From Patescibacteria group bacterium (GTDB lineage: Bacteria; Patescibacteriota; Patescibacteriia; Patescibacteriales; GWC2-42-12), in the NCBI GenBank assembly GCA_018813805.1, contig JAHJAP010000087.1, forward strand, positions 1 through 7,657: a DNA stretch of 7,657 nucleotides, in the 5' to 3' direction. Every line of letters starts with the position of its first letter. The stretch's first letter is position 1. The translations under genes were made by a program, and so were the position numbers. The notes beneath the pieces were generated by a model. That model saw nothing but the letters and a program-made list of their open reading frames with translations, searched no databases and was not told the DNA's origin. This document shows positions 1 to 6,595 of the stretch, piece after piece.

Positions 1-30
1 CGCCGAATGCCGTATTCGGCGACAGACCCT
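1..30. repeat. Palindromic element, copy 1 (right part, cut by window edge)
   Basis: The stretch holds an 8-bp inverted repeat, CGCCGAAT/ATTCGGCG, around a 5-nt centre. It is followed by the family end ACAGACCCT, which is the complement of the AGGGTCTGT end seen in the other copies. The left end lies outside the window. It sits just upstream of rpsT, so it may lie in the rpsT leader or promoter region. No coding potential is seen. Membership in the family is clear from the shared GGCGACAGACC end. Confidence 0.8.
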
Positions 31-62
31 TAATAATTTTATTTATTTATTTATTTTAATCT

Positions 63-332
63 ATGCCTAATAAACCATCAGCTAAAAAAGAATTGCGCAA
101 AAGTGCTGTTCGACAATTACGCAATCGCAAAATTCAAAACAATCTTAAAAAATTAATTAAAAAAAGTCGTAAAGAAATTGAAGCACGAGACTCTAAAGCT
201 CAAGCAACGGTTAATCAAGCATTAAAAGCATTAGATAAGGCCGCTCAAAAAACTGTTATTAAAAAAAATACTGCTAACAGAAAAAAATCTAGGTTGCAGC
301 TAAAATTGAATAAAAGTTTACAAGCCAAATAA
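63..332 (+). CDS. rpsT: Small ribosomal subunit protein S20 (bS20)
   Basis: This 89-residue, very basic protein is a primary 16S rRNA-binding protein of the 30S subunit, acting in the cytoplasm. The N-terminal KPSAKKELRKS and the C-terminal KNTANRKKSRLQLKLNK match the two most conserved blocks of bS20, and the length is normal (about 85-90 residues). The body is predicted to be helical and Lys/Arg/Ala-rich, as in the family. The start at ATG 63 gives the expected MPNKPSAKK opening; no in-frame alternative is better. There is no Shine-Dalgarno sequence: the leader is an ATTT-repeat tract. The gene is convergent with holA, an arrangement also known from Bacillus subtilis. It is followed within about 20 bp by a strong terminator hairpin. 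Identification is firm. Confidence 0.96.
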   Translation: MPNKPSAKKELRKSAVRQLRNRKIQNNLKKLIKKSRKEIEARDSKAQATVNQALKALDKAAQKTVIKKNTANRKKSRLQLKLNKSLQAK

Positions 333-352
333 AATCTATTGTCAAATACTAT

Positions 353-397
353 ATAAAATAGTTTCAAAATTCATTTTGAAACTATTTTATTTATATG
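353..397. terminator. Bidirectional intrinsic terminator between rpsT and holA
   Basis: A perfect 18-bp inverted repeat occupies 353-370 and 373-390 with only TC between the arms. The core is AGTTTCAAAAT/ATTTTGAAACT. The A+T outer part gives a U-rich tail on either strand (ATTTTATTTATAT on +, ATTTTATATAG on -). It starts 20 bp after the rpsT stop and lies between convergent genes, as expected for a shared terminator. Confidence 0.85.
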
Positions 398-471
398 AGT
401 CTGTTGTTAAATACCGTATTCGGTATAAATTTTTAAATTTTATACTCAAAAGAGTATTTGGCGACAGACCC
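397..471. repeat. Palindromic element, copy 2 (long composite form)
   Basis: This 75-bp element has imperfect terminal inverted repeats, GAGTCTGTTGTTAAATAC on the left against the complement of GTATTTGGCGACAGACCC on the right. Inside are two further small palindromes: ATACCG-TATT-CGGTAT at 411-426 and ATACTC-AAAA-GAGTAT at 442-457. An A+T palindromic centre joins them. It ends 4 bp from the holA stop codon. The left half resembles the copy at 3235 and the right half resembles the copy at 6596, so it looks like a composite of two subtypes. Confidence 0.85.
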
Positions 472-475
472 ATAA

Positions 476-1594
476 TTAAATTTTAGCAATTAAAATATTT
501 AAAGCAGTTAAAACATCTGTCTTGCCGGTTTTCATTTTATAATCAATCTTTATTAATTGATTAGTTATATTTTTTAAAACAAATAAACTAAAACAACGCA
601 CCTGATTAATACCTTTTTGCACTACAAAAGGATGAATTTTTAATTCACTGGCAATTTTACGAGCAGTATAATTAAGTTCAACCGCCTGTTTTATTTGTAG
701 CAATATTTTAAATTGCCTAATAAACATATTAAGCAAATAACCGCTAGTTAAGCCTGCCTCAATTTGTTCTTCAAGCAAACGAGTAGCCAATGCTTTATTT
801 TTATTGCTAATAGCATCGGTAAGAGCAAAAATATTTTCATCAAAATTACCACGAACTATTTTTTTTATATCTTCTTCGCTAATAATTGTTTGATTCGCGC
901 CAACTCGTTTAAATTGATTCAATTTATTATCGCCATTATTATTGTTAGCGGTTTTATTTGCCTGCGACAAACTGCTATTAATAATATTAGCTGATTGATA
1001 ATTTATTAATTTATTTATTTCATTATTAATCTGCCATAAATTATTACCAACTAAACTAACTAAGAATTGCGCTGTTGCTAAAGTAATTTCTTTACCGCGC
1101 TCTTTAACTGTTTGCTTAATCCAACTGGCCATTGCAGTATTGCTTAAACAATTAAATTGCTGAGAATAAGGCTGTTTATATAAAAATTTAAAAAATGCCA
1201 AAGGATGCTTAGTTAAAATTTTATTTCGACCAGTTGAATCAACTATTAAAAACTCTTCTTTAATTTTAGTTTTTTTAACCTTAACCAATGAATCCAAAAA
1301 AATAACCACATTATTATTTTGAGTTTTATGAAAATTTTGAAAATAATTTAAAATTTGTTCAAAAATAATAACCGATTTATTGCTAAAAATATCCTTAACA
1401 ATAATCATCCGTTTATTAACCAATAATGAACTAGCGCTTAAAGTCTGATTAAGGTCTGCCCATAAAATATTAGCGCCATTAACAATACTAATATTTTCTT
1501 TTCTTGGATCTACACTGTGAATAAATTTATTTTTTAATTCCTCGAGTTTTTGACAAGACCTAAAAGTGTCTTCGCCATAAAGAAAAATCAACAT
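476..1594 (-). CDS. holA: DNA polymerase III delta subunit (clamp loader)
   Basis: This 372-residue protein belongs to the HolA/YqeN family, the subunit of the DnaX clamp-loader complex that opens the beta sliding clamp. Seen in the sequence: the N-terminal opening MLIFLYGEDTFRSCQKLEEL (the degenerate P-loop strand-turn typical of delta), the middle stretch with GNNLWQINNEINKL (about 183-196), and NIFALTDAISNKNKALATRLL (about 254-273). The C-terminal collar domain has YLLNMFIRQFKILLQIKQ (about 286-303) and ends KTGKTDVLTALNILIAKI. Residues about 201-238 form an Asn/Gln/Ser-rich low-complexity insert between the lid and collar parts, which is longer than usual. Start ATG 1594 gives the standard opening; no Shine-Dalgarno sequence is visible. 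It follows murD by 54 bp on the same strand and may be co-transcribed with it. It converges with rpsT. Confidence 0.93.
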   Translation of the reverse strand: MLIFLYGEDTFRSCQKLEELKNKFIHSVDPRKENISIVNGANILWADLNQTLSASSLLVNKRMIIVKDIFSNKSVIIFEQILNYFQNFHKTQNNNVVIFLDSLVKVKKTKIKEEFLIVDSTGRNKILTKHPLAFFKFLYKQPYSQQFNCLSNTAMASWIKQTVKERGKEITLATAQFLVSLVGNNLWQINNEINKLINYQSANIINSSLSQANKTANNNNGDNKLNQFKRVGANQTIISEEDIKKIVRGNFDENIFALTDAISNKNKALATRLLEEQIEAGLTSGYLLNMFIRQFKILLQIKQAVELNYTARKIASELKIHPFVVQKGINQVRCFSLFVLKNITNQLIKIDYKMKTGKTDVLTALNILIAKI

Positions 1595-1648
1595 ATATAT
1601 TGCTAATTAATATAATTGCCAATTAATTAATTTTTTGTTAAAATAAAA

Positions 1649-3028
1649 TTATAATTTAATAACTCTATAAATCTTAAAGGGTCTATCGCCGGATACCGTA
1701 TTCGGCGACAGATCCTTATTAACTGCTTGCTTAAATAAATCCCCTCTTTCTTTATAATTTTTAAACATACCAAAACTAGCGCAGGCAGTTGACAATAAAA
1801 CTATATCACCAAAAACAGCTATTTTTGAAGCGGTCTTAACCGCTTGATTAATATCTAAAAAAAATTTAATTTTTTCCTTAGGAAAACCTGCTTTTATCAA
1901 CTCTTGATTAATTCGCTTGGTTGCCGCGCCATTTAATAAAATAATAAACTTACATTGTTTTTTAACTTCTTTTACTAATTGGCTAAAATCAGATTTTTTT
2001 TCAGCTCCTCCCAGCAAAATAATTATTGGTTGATTAAAAGATTTTAATGCAACAATTGTTGCTTCTGGAGTAGTGGCAAAACTATCATTATAATATTTTA
2101 CTCCTTGATATTCTCGCGCTAATTCTAATCTATGTTCCAAACCCTTAAAATTTTTAACTGCTTTAATAATAATATTTTTATTAAGACCAATAATTTTAGC
2201 AACTTCAATTGCTGCCGCAATATTTTCTTTATTATGCTCGCCAATTAATTGCGAACACAACTCGGACTTTTTAAAATAAATAATTTTTGCTTTTGTATTT
2301 AATTTAAAATTTAAAATTTGTAATTTAAAATTTAAAATCACCCAATTTTTCTTCTTCTGTGATTTTACAATATTAAGTTTGGCATTACGATATTCTTTTA
2401 AATTTTTATGATAATTTGGGTTATTAGGATCAACTGGAGCTAAATGCTCTGAATAAAAATTTGTGATTACAGCAATGTGCGGACTAATTGTCATGTCTTC
2501 TAACTGAAAACTAGATAATTCTAAAATTACCCAATCATTCTTTTTTATTTTAGCTAAAAAATCAAATGGCGCTACACCTATATTTCCTCCAAGCCAACCA
2601 CTTTTACCTGAAGTTTTTAACATTTCATAAATCAAACTTGCGGTTGTGCCTTTGCCTTTAGTCCCAGTTATGCCAATAATATTTTTTGTCGGACAAAGCT
2701 CAAAAAACAATTGCATCGGAGAACTTAAAGAGCTTTTAACTTTAAACTTTAAACTTTTAACTTGCTTAATTGGCCAACCTGGAGAACGAAATAAAATATC
2801 AAATTTTTCTAAATTCTTATTATAATTTTTACCTATTTTCCAAATTATATTTTTATACTTTTTTAATTTTTCATATTTTTCGCCTAGCTCTTCTTTGCTT
2901 CTAATATCACAAATAGTAATTACGCAATCAATTTTTTTATTTAAAACATATTTAATCAAGGCATAATTTTCAATGCCTAATCCAAGAATGGCTATCCTTT
3001 TATTAAATAATTTTTTTAACTCTTGCAT
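1649..3028 (-). CDS. murD: UDP-N-acetylmuramoyl-L-alanine--D-glutamate ligase
   Basis: This 459-residue Mur ligase adds D-Glu to UDP-MurNAc-L-Ala in the cytoplasm, using ATP. The N-terminal nucleotide-sugar domain opens RIAILGLGIEN (11-21). The central ATPase domain has the P-loop GTKGKGTT (122-129), ELSSFQL (170-176), a catalytic-region EHLAP (194-198) and GEHNKENIAAA (263-273). The C-terminal domain has LEHRLE (297-302), NDSFATTPEAT (314-324) and the MurD-type LLSTACASFGMFKNYKERGD (411-430). Three insertions are odd. Two are 7-bp-period repeats (residues 90-99 and 231-243). The third is a palindromic element that encodes residues 438-451, just after the point where MurD proteins normally end (RGDLFKQAVNK). 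None interrupts a recognised motif, so the enzyme is probably functional. Start ATG 3028 gives a short lead-in to the Rossmann strand; no Shine-Dalgarno sequence is seen. Confidence 0.94.
   Translation of the reverse strand: MQELKKLFNKRIAILGLGIENYALIKYVLNKKIDCVITICDIRSKEELGEKYEKLKKYKNIIWKIGKNYNKNLEKFDILFRSPGWPIKQVKSLKFKVKSSLSSPMQLFFELCPTKNIIGITGTKGKGTTASLIYEMLKTSGKSGWLGGNIGVAPFDFLAKIKKNDWVILELSSFQLEDMTISPHIAVITNFYSEHLAPVDPNNPNYHKNLKEYRNAKLNIVKSQKKKNWVILNFKLQILNFKLNTKAKIIYFKKSELCSQLIGEHNKENIAAAIEVAKIIGLNKNIIIKAVKNFKGLEHRLELAREYQGVKYYNDSFATTPEATIVALKSFNQPIIILLGGAEKKSDFSQLVKEVKKQCKFIILLNGAATKRINQELIKAGFPKEKIKFFLDINQAVKTASKIAVFGDIVLLSTACASFGMFKNYKERGDLFKQAVNKDLSPNTVSGDRPFKIYRVIKL
1677..1717. repeat. 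Palindromic element, copy 3, in frame inside murD
   Basis: This 41-bp near-perfect palindrome reads AAGGGTCTATCGCC on one side and complements GGCGACAGATCCTT on the other, with core GGATACCGTATTC. It carries the family ends seen between genes elsewhere in the window. Here it lies in the murD frame and encodes K438 to F451, including LSPNTVSGDRPF. The reading frame stays open to a TAA 26 bp beyond it. The position, right at the expected C-terminus, suggests that it extended the protein without disturbing the fold. Confidence 0.85.
2301..2338. repeat. murD: In-frame 21-bp-spaced A+T repeat in murD (site 1)
   Basis: The 17-mer AATTTAAAATTTAAAAT occurs at 2301-2317 and again at 2322-2338, a spacing of 21 bp. 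Internally it has a 7-bp period. It encodes ILNFKLQ followed by ILNFKL (residues 231-243), in a surface region between the ATPase core and the conserved GEHN block. It looks like an expansion inserted in frame. Confidence 0.8.
2734..2761. repeat. murD: In-frame 7-bp tandem repeat in murD (site 2)
   Basis: Four tandem heptamers are present: TTTTAAC, TTTAAAC, TTTAAAC, TTTTAAC. On the coding strand they encode V90 to S99 (VKSLKFKVKS), between the N-terminal domain and the P-loop. Four units of seven are 28 bp; the frame is kept with the flanking bases. It is the same style as the repeats at 2301, 4931 and 5423. Confidence 0.85.
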
Positions 3029-3059
3029 ATTTTTTTTAAATATGTTAGTATCTTTTTAT

Positions 3060-3139
3060 AAGGTCTGTTGTTGAAATAGTTTACTAAAAAAATCTTTTAA
3101 GATTAAATAGGCTTAACAAATAGCCCAATAACAGACCTT
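3060..3139. repeat. Palindromic element, copy 4 (same ends, different core)
   Basis: This 80-bp unit lies in the murD-polA gap. Its ends are AAGGTCTGTTGTTG on the left and the complement of CAATAACAGACCTT on the right, so 13 of 14 terminal bases match. The interior differs from the other copies: a GTTTAC/GTTAAG-type A+T stretch with a small central palindrome, AATCTTTTAAGATT at 3091-3104. On the minus strand this centre is followed by seven T, so it could act as a weak terminator for polA. Confidence 0.75.
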
Positions 3140-3165
3140 CCTTATCAGTTTTATACAACTGACAT

Positions 3166-3218
3166 GAGATCAAGCAAAAGCTAAATATAAGCTTTATAAG
3201 TCTTGATCTCTTTTTTTT
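3166..3218 (+). terminator. Terminator-like double hairpin with T8 tract, no gene before it
   Basis: The outer stem GAGATCAAG/CTTGATCTC (3166-3174, 3202-3210) encloses an inner stem AAAGCT/AGCTTT (3177-3182, 3190-3195) and is followed directly by eight T. It is a textbook Rho-independent terminator shape on the + strand. On the minus strand, the direction of polA and murD, no T run follows. No + strand gene lies upstream within more than 2.7 kb, so it may end a small RNA or antisense transcript. Confidence 0.6.
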
Positions 3219-3234
3219 AATTATTTACTTTTAA

Positions 3235-3275
3235 AGGTCTGTCGCCGAATACCGTATTTGGTATAAAATTTTAAA
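3235..3275. repeat. Palindromic element, copy 5 (left half, abutting the polA stop)
   Basis: It begins AGGTCTGTCGCCGAATACC and continues with the small palindrome ATACCG-TATT-TGGTAT (3249-3264) and an A+T centre. It matches the first half of the 397-471 copy closely. No right terminal arm follows: instead the sequence runs into the last codons of polA, whose TAA (3271-3273) lies in the A+T centre. It appears to be a truncated copy fused to the gene end. Confidence 0.7.
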
Positions 3276-6114
3276 TTTTTTTCATTTCTCCCCAATTTTC
3301 TCCAATTTTAGCTTCAACAATTAAAGGAACTTTTAATTTAATAATATTTTCCATAATTTCTTTAATTTCTTTTGACACTTTTTCAATCAACTCTTTTTTA
3401 ACTTCAAACACTAATTCATCATGAACTTGCAAAAGCATTTTTACTTCACTTGGTAAATATTTTTTATCTAGCATTTCTTTTGTTTTAATCATAGCAATCT
3501 TTATAATATCTGCCGCTGTTCCTTGAATCGGCGCATTAATTGCCATACGTTCAGCTGCTTTACGAATTTGTATAATTGAAGAATTTATTTCAGGCAAAAA
3601 TCTTCGTCTTTTAAATAAGGTTTCAGTATAACCTTTTTCTTTTGCTCCTTTAATGGTTTGTTCAATAAATTTTTTAATGCCATTAAAAACAATAAAATAT
3701 TTATCAATAAATTCTTTTGCTTGCGCATATGGAATATTGGCATTATGTGATAATCCATAAGGACCTTGACCATAAAGAATACCAAAATTCACGGCCTTAG
3801 CCTCTTGCCTTAATTTAGAAGTAACTTTATCCAAGTCAATCTGATTAATTTCTGCCGCAGTGGCTATATGAATATCTTTGCTTTGCTTAAAAGCTTGAAT
3901 CATTTTTTTATCACCTGACATATGAGCAGCTAATCTTAATTCAATTTGTGAATAATCCAATGATAATAATTTGCATCCATCATCAGCTATAAAAGCTTGC
4001 CTAATTTTATAACCCGATTCTGTTTTAATTGGAATATTTTGTAAATTTGGTTCAGACGAAGACAGTCTTCCTGTTGCTGCTACTGTTTGATTAAAACTTG
4101 TATGAATACGATTTGTTTTTGGATTAACCAATTTTGGTAAAGCATTGATGTAGGTCGTTGATAATTTAATTAATTCACGATATTTTTGAATTAAATTAAT
4201 TATTGGGTGTTGATTTTTTAATTTAATTAATTCATCTGCTCCAGTTGATAAACCTGTTTTATTTTTAGTAATACCAATTGTTGGAATGGCAAGTTTTTCA
4301 AATAATACTTGCCTAAGTTGCTGCGTAGAATTTACATTAAACTCCATGCCTGCTGATTTATAAATATTTTTTTGCAATTCTTTAATTTCCTTGTCTATCT
4401 CTTTGTCCATATTAAACAAAAAATTTTTATTAATTTTTATGCCATTCATTTCCATCATCGCTAAAGTCAAGACCAGTGGCATTTCTATTTCATCAAAAAG
4501 CTTATTTAAGTTTTGTTTTTTTAATTCAGGTACTAATTTTTTAATTAAACGATTTGTAAAATCAGCGTCTTCGCAAGAATAAAGATAAAGTTTTTCCAAA
4601 GCAACTTTTTCAAAATCAATTTTATCACGTCCTGCGCCAAGTAAATCATTTTTAGTTATTTTTTGAAAATTAAATTCATTAAAAGTTACAATATCTAAAT
4701 TATATTTACGACTTCCAGGATTTAATAAGTATGATGCGATCATGCTATCGCTAATAATTCCTTTTACATCTATATTTAAACTTGCCATAACTTTAATATC
4801 ATATTTAATATTATGTCCATATTTTTTTATTTTTTCATCTTCAAATATTGGTTTTAATTTATTAAGCCATTTTTGATTAACTAAATTTTCATTTGTTTTA
4901 TCCTGATAGTTAAATAAGTCAGCATTTTTTAATTGAAAATTGAAAATTGAAAATTGAAAATTTATATAATATGCTTCGCCTCTTTTCCAGGAAAAACTAA
5001 TGCCTAAAAGTTCAGAATTGATTGTATCACAACTAACAGTTTCAGTATCAAAAGTAAATTCTTTTTGTTTAATTAATTGTTTCAAAAAATTTTTAAATTT
5101 TTCATCATTATCAATCAAATAATACTTAAATTTTGCTTTATTCCTTGCAAATTTATCTGTTGTTTCTTCTGTTTGTGTTAATTGTTTATTTGAATTAATA
5201 TTTGTTAAACCGTACAATCGAGGCAACAGTGATTTAAACTCAAAATTATTAAATAACTTAGCTATTTGTTCTTGATTAAAAGAGCCAAAACTGGCCTTAT
5301 CTAATTCAAATTTAATTGGCGCATCATGCTTAATAGTTACCAATTTTTTACTCATGTAAGCATCTTTTTTGTACTGTACAAGTAATTTAAATATTCTTTC
5401 TTTAATTTTTTCTTGCTCTTTAGCTTTCGATTTTCGACTTTCAACTTGATCAACATATTCATAAATTTTATTTAATGTGTCAAACTTTTGCAACAAATTA
5501 ATCGCTGTTTTTTCTCCAATGCCTTTTACTCCGGGAATGTTATCGCTTGGATCTCCACGCAAAGCCTTAAAATCAATCATCTGCTCTGGTAATAAGCCGT
5601 ATCTTTGCTTAACAGCTTCAATATCATACAAAACCGAATCAGTTAAACCATGTTTCATTGTAAAAACTTTTGTCTTTTCATCAATCAATTGTAAGGCATC
5701 CAAATCTCCAGTAACAATTATTTTTTCTATTTCTCCTTCAACGCTATGAACCAAGGTGCCAATTAAATCATCAGCTTCATATCCAGCTAATTCAAAAATT
5801 GGTATATTAAAAGCTTGAGCAATTTCTTTTACTTTAGGAATTTGCTCATAAAGCTCATCAGGAGCTTTTACTCTATTAGCTTTATAACGCGCGTATTGTT
5901 CATGCCGAAAAGTTTTTTCTTTACGATCCAGGGTCAAGGCAACATAATTTGGCTTAAACTCTCGTAAAGCTTTAAGCAAAACTGCCGTAAAACCATATAC
6001 AGCATTTACCATTTCTCCTGATTTGATAGTTAAAGGTGGCAAAGCGTAAAAACTACGATGAATCAAGGCATTACCGTCAATTATTATAAATTTTTCTTTT
6101 TTAGAGCTAGTCAT
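3271..6114 (-). CDS. polA: DNA polymerase I (5'-3' exonuclease, 3'-5' exonuclease, polymerase)
   Basis: This 947-residue family A polymerase, close to E. coli Pol I in length, acts in Okazaki-fragment maturation and repair synthesis. The 5'-3' exonuclease domain (about 1-300) keeps the metal-binding acids D13, D63, E113/D115/D116, D137/D139 and D188/D191, with a helix-hairpin-helix GVKGIGEK. The 3'-5' exonuclease (about 330-530) keeps D356/E358 (FDTET), N435/D439 (HNIKYD) and Y512/D516 (YSCED), so proofreading looks intact. The polymerase domain has motif A DYSQIELR (720-727), motif B R769-K773-F777-Y781 and motif C VHDE (897-900). Two 7-bp-period repeats encode residues 224-231 and 385-395, both in linkers or surface positions. 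The C-terminus GENWGEMKKI is normal. Start ATG 6114 lies a few bases after a possible transcription start and has no Shine-Dalgarno sequence. murD lies 242 bp downstream. Confidence 0.97.
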   Translation of the reverse strand: MTSSKKEKFIIIDGNALIHRSFYALPPLTIKSGEMVNAVYGFTAVLLKALREFKPNYVALTLDRKEKTFRHEQYARYKANRVKAPDELYEQIPKVKEIAQAFNIPIFELAGYEADDLIGTLVHSVEGEIEKIIVTGDLDALQLIDEKTKVFTMKHGLTDSVLYDIEAVKQRYGLLPEQMIDFKALRGDPSDNIPGVKGIGEKTAINLLQKFDTLNKIYEYVDQVESRKSKAKEQEKIKERIFKLLVQYKKDAYMSKKLVTIKHDAPIKFELDKASFGSFNQEQIAKLFNNFEFKSLLPRLYGLTNINSNKQLTQTEETTDKFARNKAKFKYYLIDNDEKFKNFLKQLIKQKEFTFDTETVSCDTINSELLGISFSWKRGEAYYINFQFSIFNFQLKNADLFNYQDKTNENLVNQKWLNKLKPIFEDEKIKKYGHNIKYDIKVMASLNIDVKGIISDSMIASYLLNPGSRKYNLDIVTFNEFNFQKITKNDLLGAGRDKIDFEKVALEKLYLYSCEDADFTNRLIKKLVPELKKQNLNKLFDEIEMPLVLTLAMMEMNGIKINKNFLFNMDKEIDKEIKELQKNIYKSAGMEFNVNSTQQLRQVLFEKLAIPTIGITKNKTGLSTGADELIKLKNQHPIINLIQKYRELIKLSTTYINALPKLVNPKTNRIHTSFNQTVAATGRLSSSEPNLQNIPIKTESGYKIRQAFIADDGCKLLSLDYSQIELRLAAHMSGDKKMIQAFKQSKDIHIATAAEINQIDLDKVTSKLRQEAKAVNFGILYGQGPYGLSHNANIPYAQAKEFIDKYFIVFNGIKKFIEQTIKGAKEKGYTETLFKRRRFLPEINSSIIQIRKAAERMAINAPIQGTAADIIKIAMIKTKEMLDKKYLPSEVKMLLQVHDELVFEVKKELIEKVSKEIKEIMENIIKLKVPLIVEAKIGENWGEMKKI
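4931..4962. repeat. polA: In-frame 7-bp tandem repeat in polA (exonuclease domain)
   Basis: Four exact copies of AATTGAA occupy 4931-4958, followed by a partial AATT. On the coding strand this gives N385 to L395 (NFQFSIFNFQL), placed between the conserved KRGEAYYI strand and the ExoII motif. It is a clean recent-looking expansion, since the copies are identical. Confidence 0.9.
5423..5446. repeat. polA: Degenerate in-frame 7-bp repeat in polA (5'-nuclease domain)
   Basis: Three diverged heptamers, GCTTTCG, ATTTTCG and ACTTTCA, are followed by a partial ACTT. They encode VESRKSKA (residues 224-231), between the helix-hairpin-helix region and the KERIFKLL helix. The spacing and position match the other three heptamer sites, but the units differ more, suggesting an older insertion. 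Confidence 0.65.
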
Positions 6115-6125
6115 AATAACATTGC

Positions 6126-6131
6126 ATTATA
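6126..6131 (-). promoter_or_regulatory. Probable -10 box of the polA promoter
   Basis: A perfect TATAAT lies on the minus strand in the context TTTTATAATGCAATG. A start about 7 nt downstream would fall within about 5 bases of the polA ATG at 6114, giving a nearly leaderless message. No convincing -35 box is found at 16-18 bp, so the call rests on the -10 alone. Confidence 0.45.
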
Positions 6132-6595
6132 AAACTATGCCTTGCGCAAAGCCCATATGTTGAGTAATAAAGTCACAAAATAATTTTTTCATAAAATAAC
6201 AAAAACTGCGAAATGTGGAATATACTGAACGAAGCTCGAACTTTTTTTGAGCGAAACGCCTGTGGCGTTTCGCAAAATTCCAATCCGCTCGGGCGGGGCG
6301 GGAAGAAAAAGGGGTATGAGGGAAAATAAATTCCCGCCCCACTCTCGCTTGCCCGTCCGTAGCCGAAGGGCAAAGGAAGACTTTCCGAAAAAGTTGTCGC
6401 GTTCTTTAAAAATTAAAAATTCTTCTACGACTTAATTATAAATCATTTCCGAAAATTTTTCAACCAAAGATTTTCTGAAATAATGACAAATTCTTCTGTT
6501 ATCCGCAATAAAAAAGAGCGCATCATCTCCCGAAGAAAATATGCGAGTCTTCTCCAATGCAAGATGATACGATAATTAATAATCCATTCCAATAT
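6132..6595. other. Noncoding structured stretch rich in hairpins
   Basis: No reading frame here looks like a protein; the short open frames are low-complexity translations of G+C-rich DNA. Structures seen are: a perfect 10-bp hairpin GCGAAACGCC-TGT-GGCGTTTCGC (6251-6273); a G+C-rich stem GGGGCGGGAA/TTCCCGCCCC (6295-6304, 6331-6340) with outer arms CGGGC/GCCCG (6290-6294, 6351-6355); a 14-bp imperfect stem at 6445-6458/6468-6481; and a stem CGCATCATCT/AGATGATACG (6519-6528, 6562-6571) enclosing GAAGA/TCTTC. The G+C block at 6251-6375 stands out from the A+T-rich surroundings. It could be a structured RNA or a further repeat family; no known RNA class was recognised. Confidence 0.5.

Noticed and set aside
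764..994. Open frame of 76 codons on the + strand
   Set aside because: It is antisense to the conserved holA coding sequence; the translation is low-complexity Ile/Phe/Asn-rich, with no family resemblance.
4931..4962. Frameshift or loss of proofreading in polA caused by the repeat
   Set aside because: The frame is continuous, and the three exonuclease motifs on both sides keep their acidic and tyrosine residues.
4391..5749. Two + strand open frames (4391-4582 and 5477-5749) and a minus-strand frame at 3585-3785
   Set aside because: All overlap polA in other frames, while polA carries every expected motif without interruption.
476..6114. Alternative genetic code with TGA as sense codon (as in some CPR lineages)
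   Set aside because: All main genes are complete on the standard code with TAA stops, and conserved Trp and Gly positions do not need TGA.
6251..6273. Intrinsic terminator at the perfect 10-bp hairpin
   Set aside because: The T run precedes the hairpin on + and A follows it; on the minus strand A residues follow as well, so neither strand has the required 3' T tract.
6127..6435. Overlapping open frames on both strands in the G+C-rich block
   Set aside because: Three frames overlap on both strands, are Arg/Pro/Ser-rich and read straight through hairpin arms. This is typical of noncoding G+C-rich DNA.
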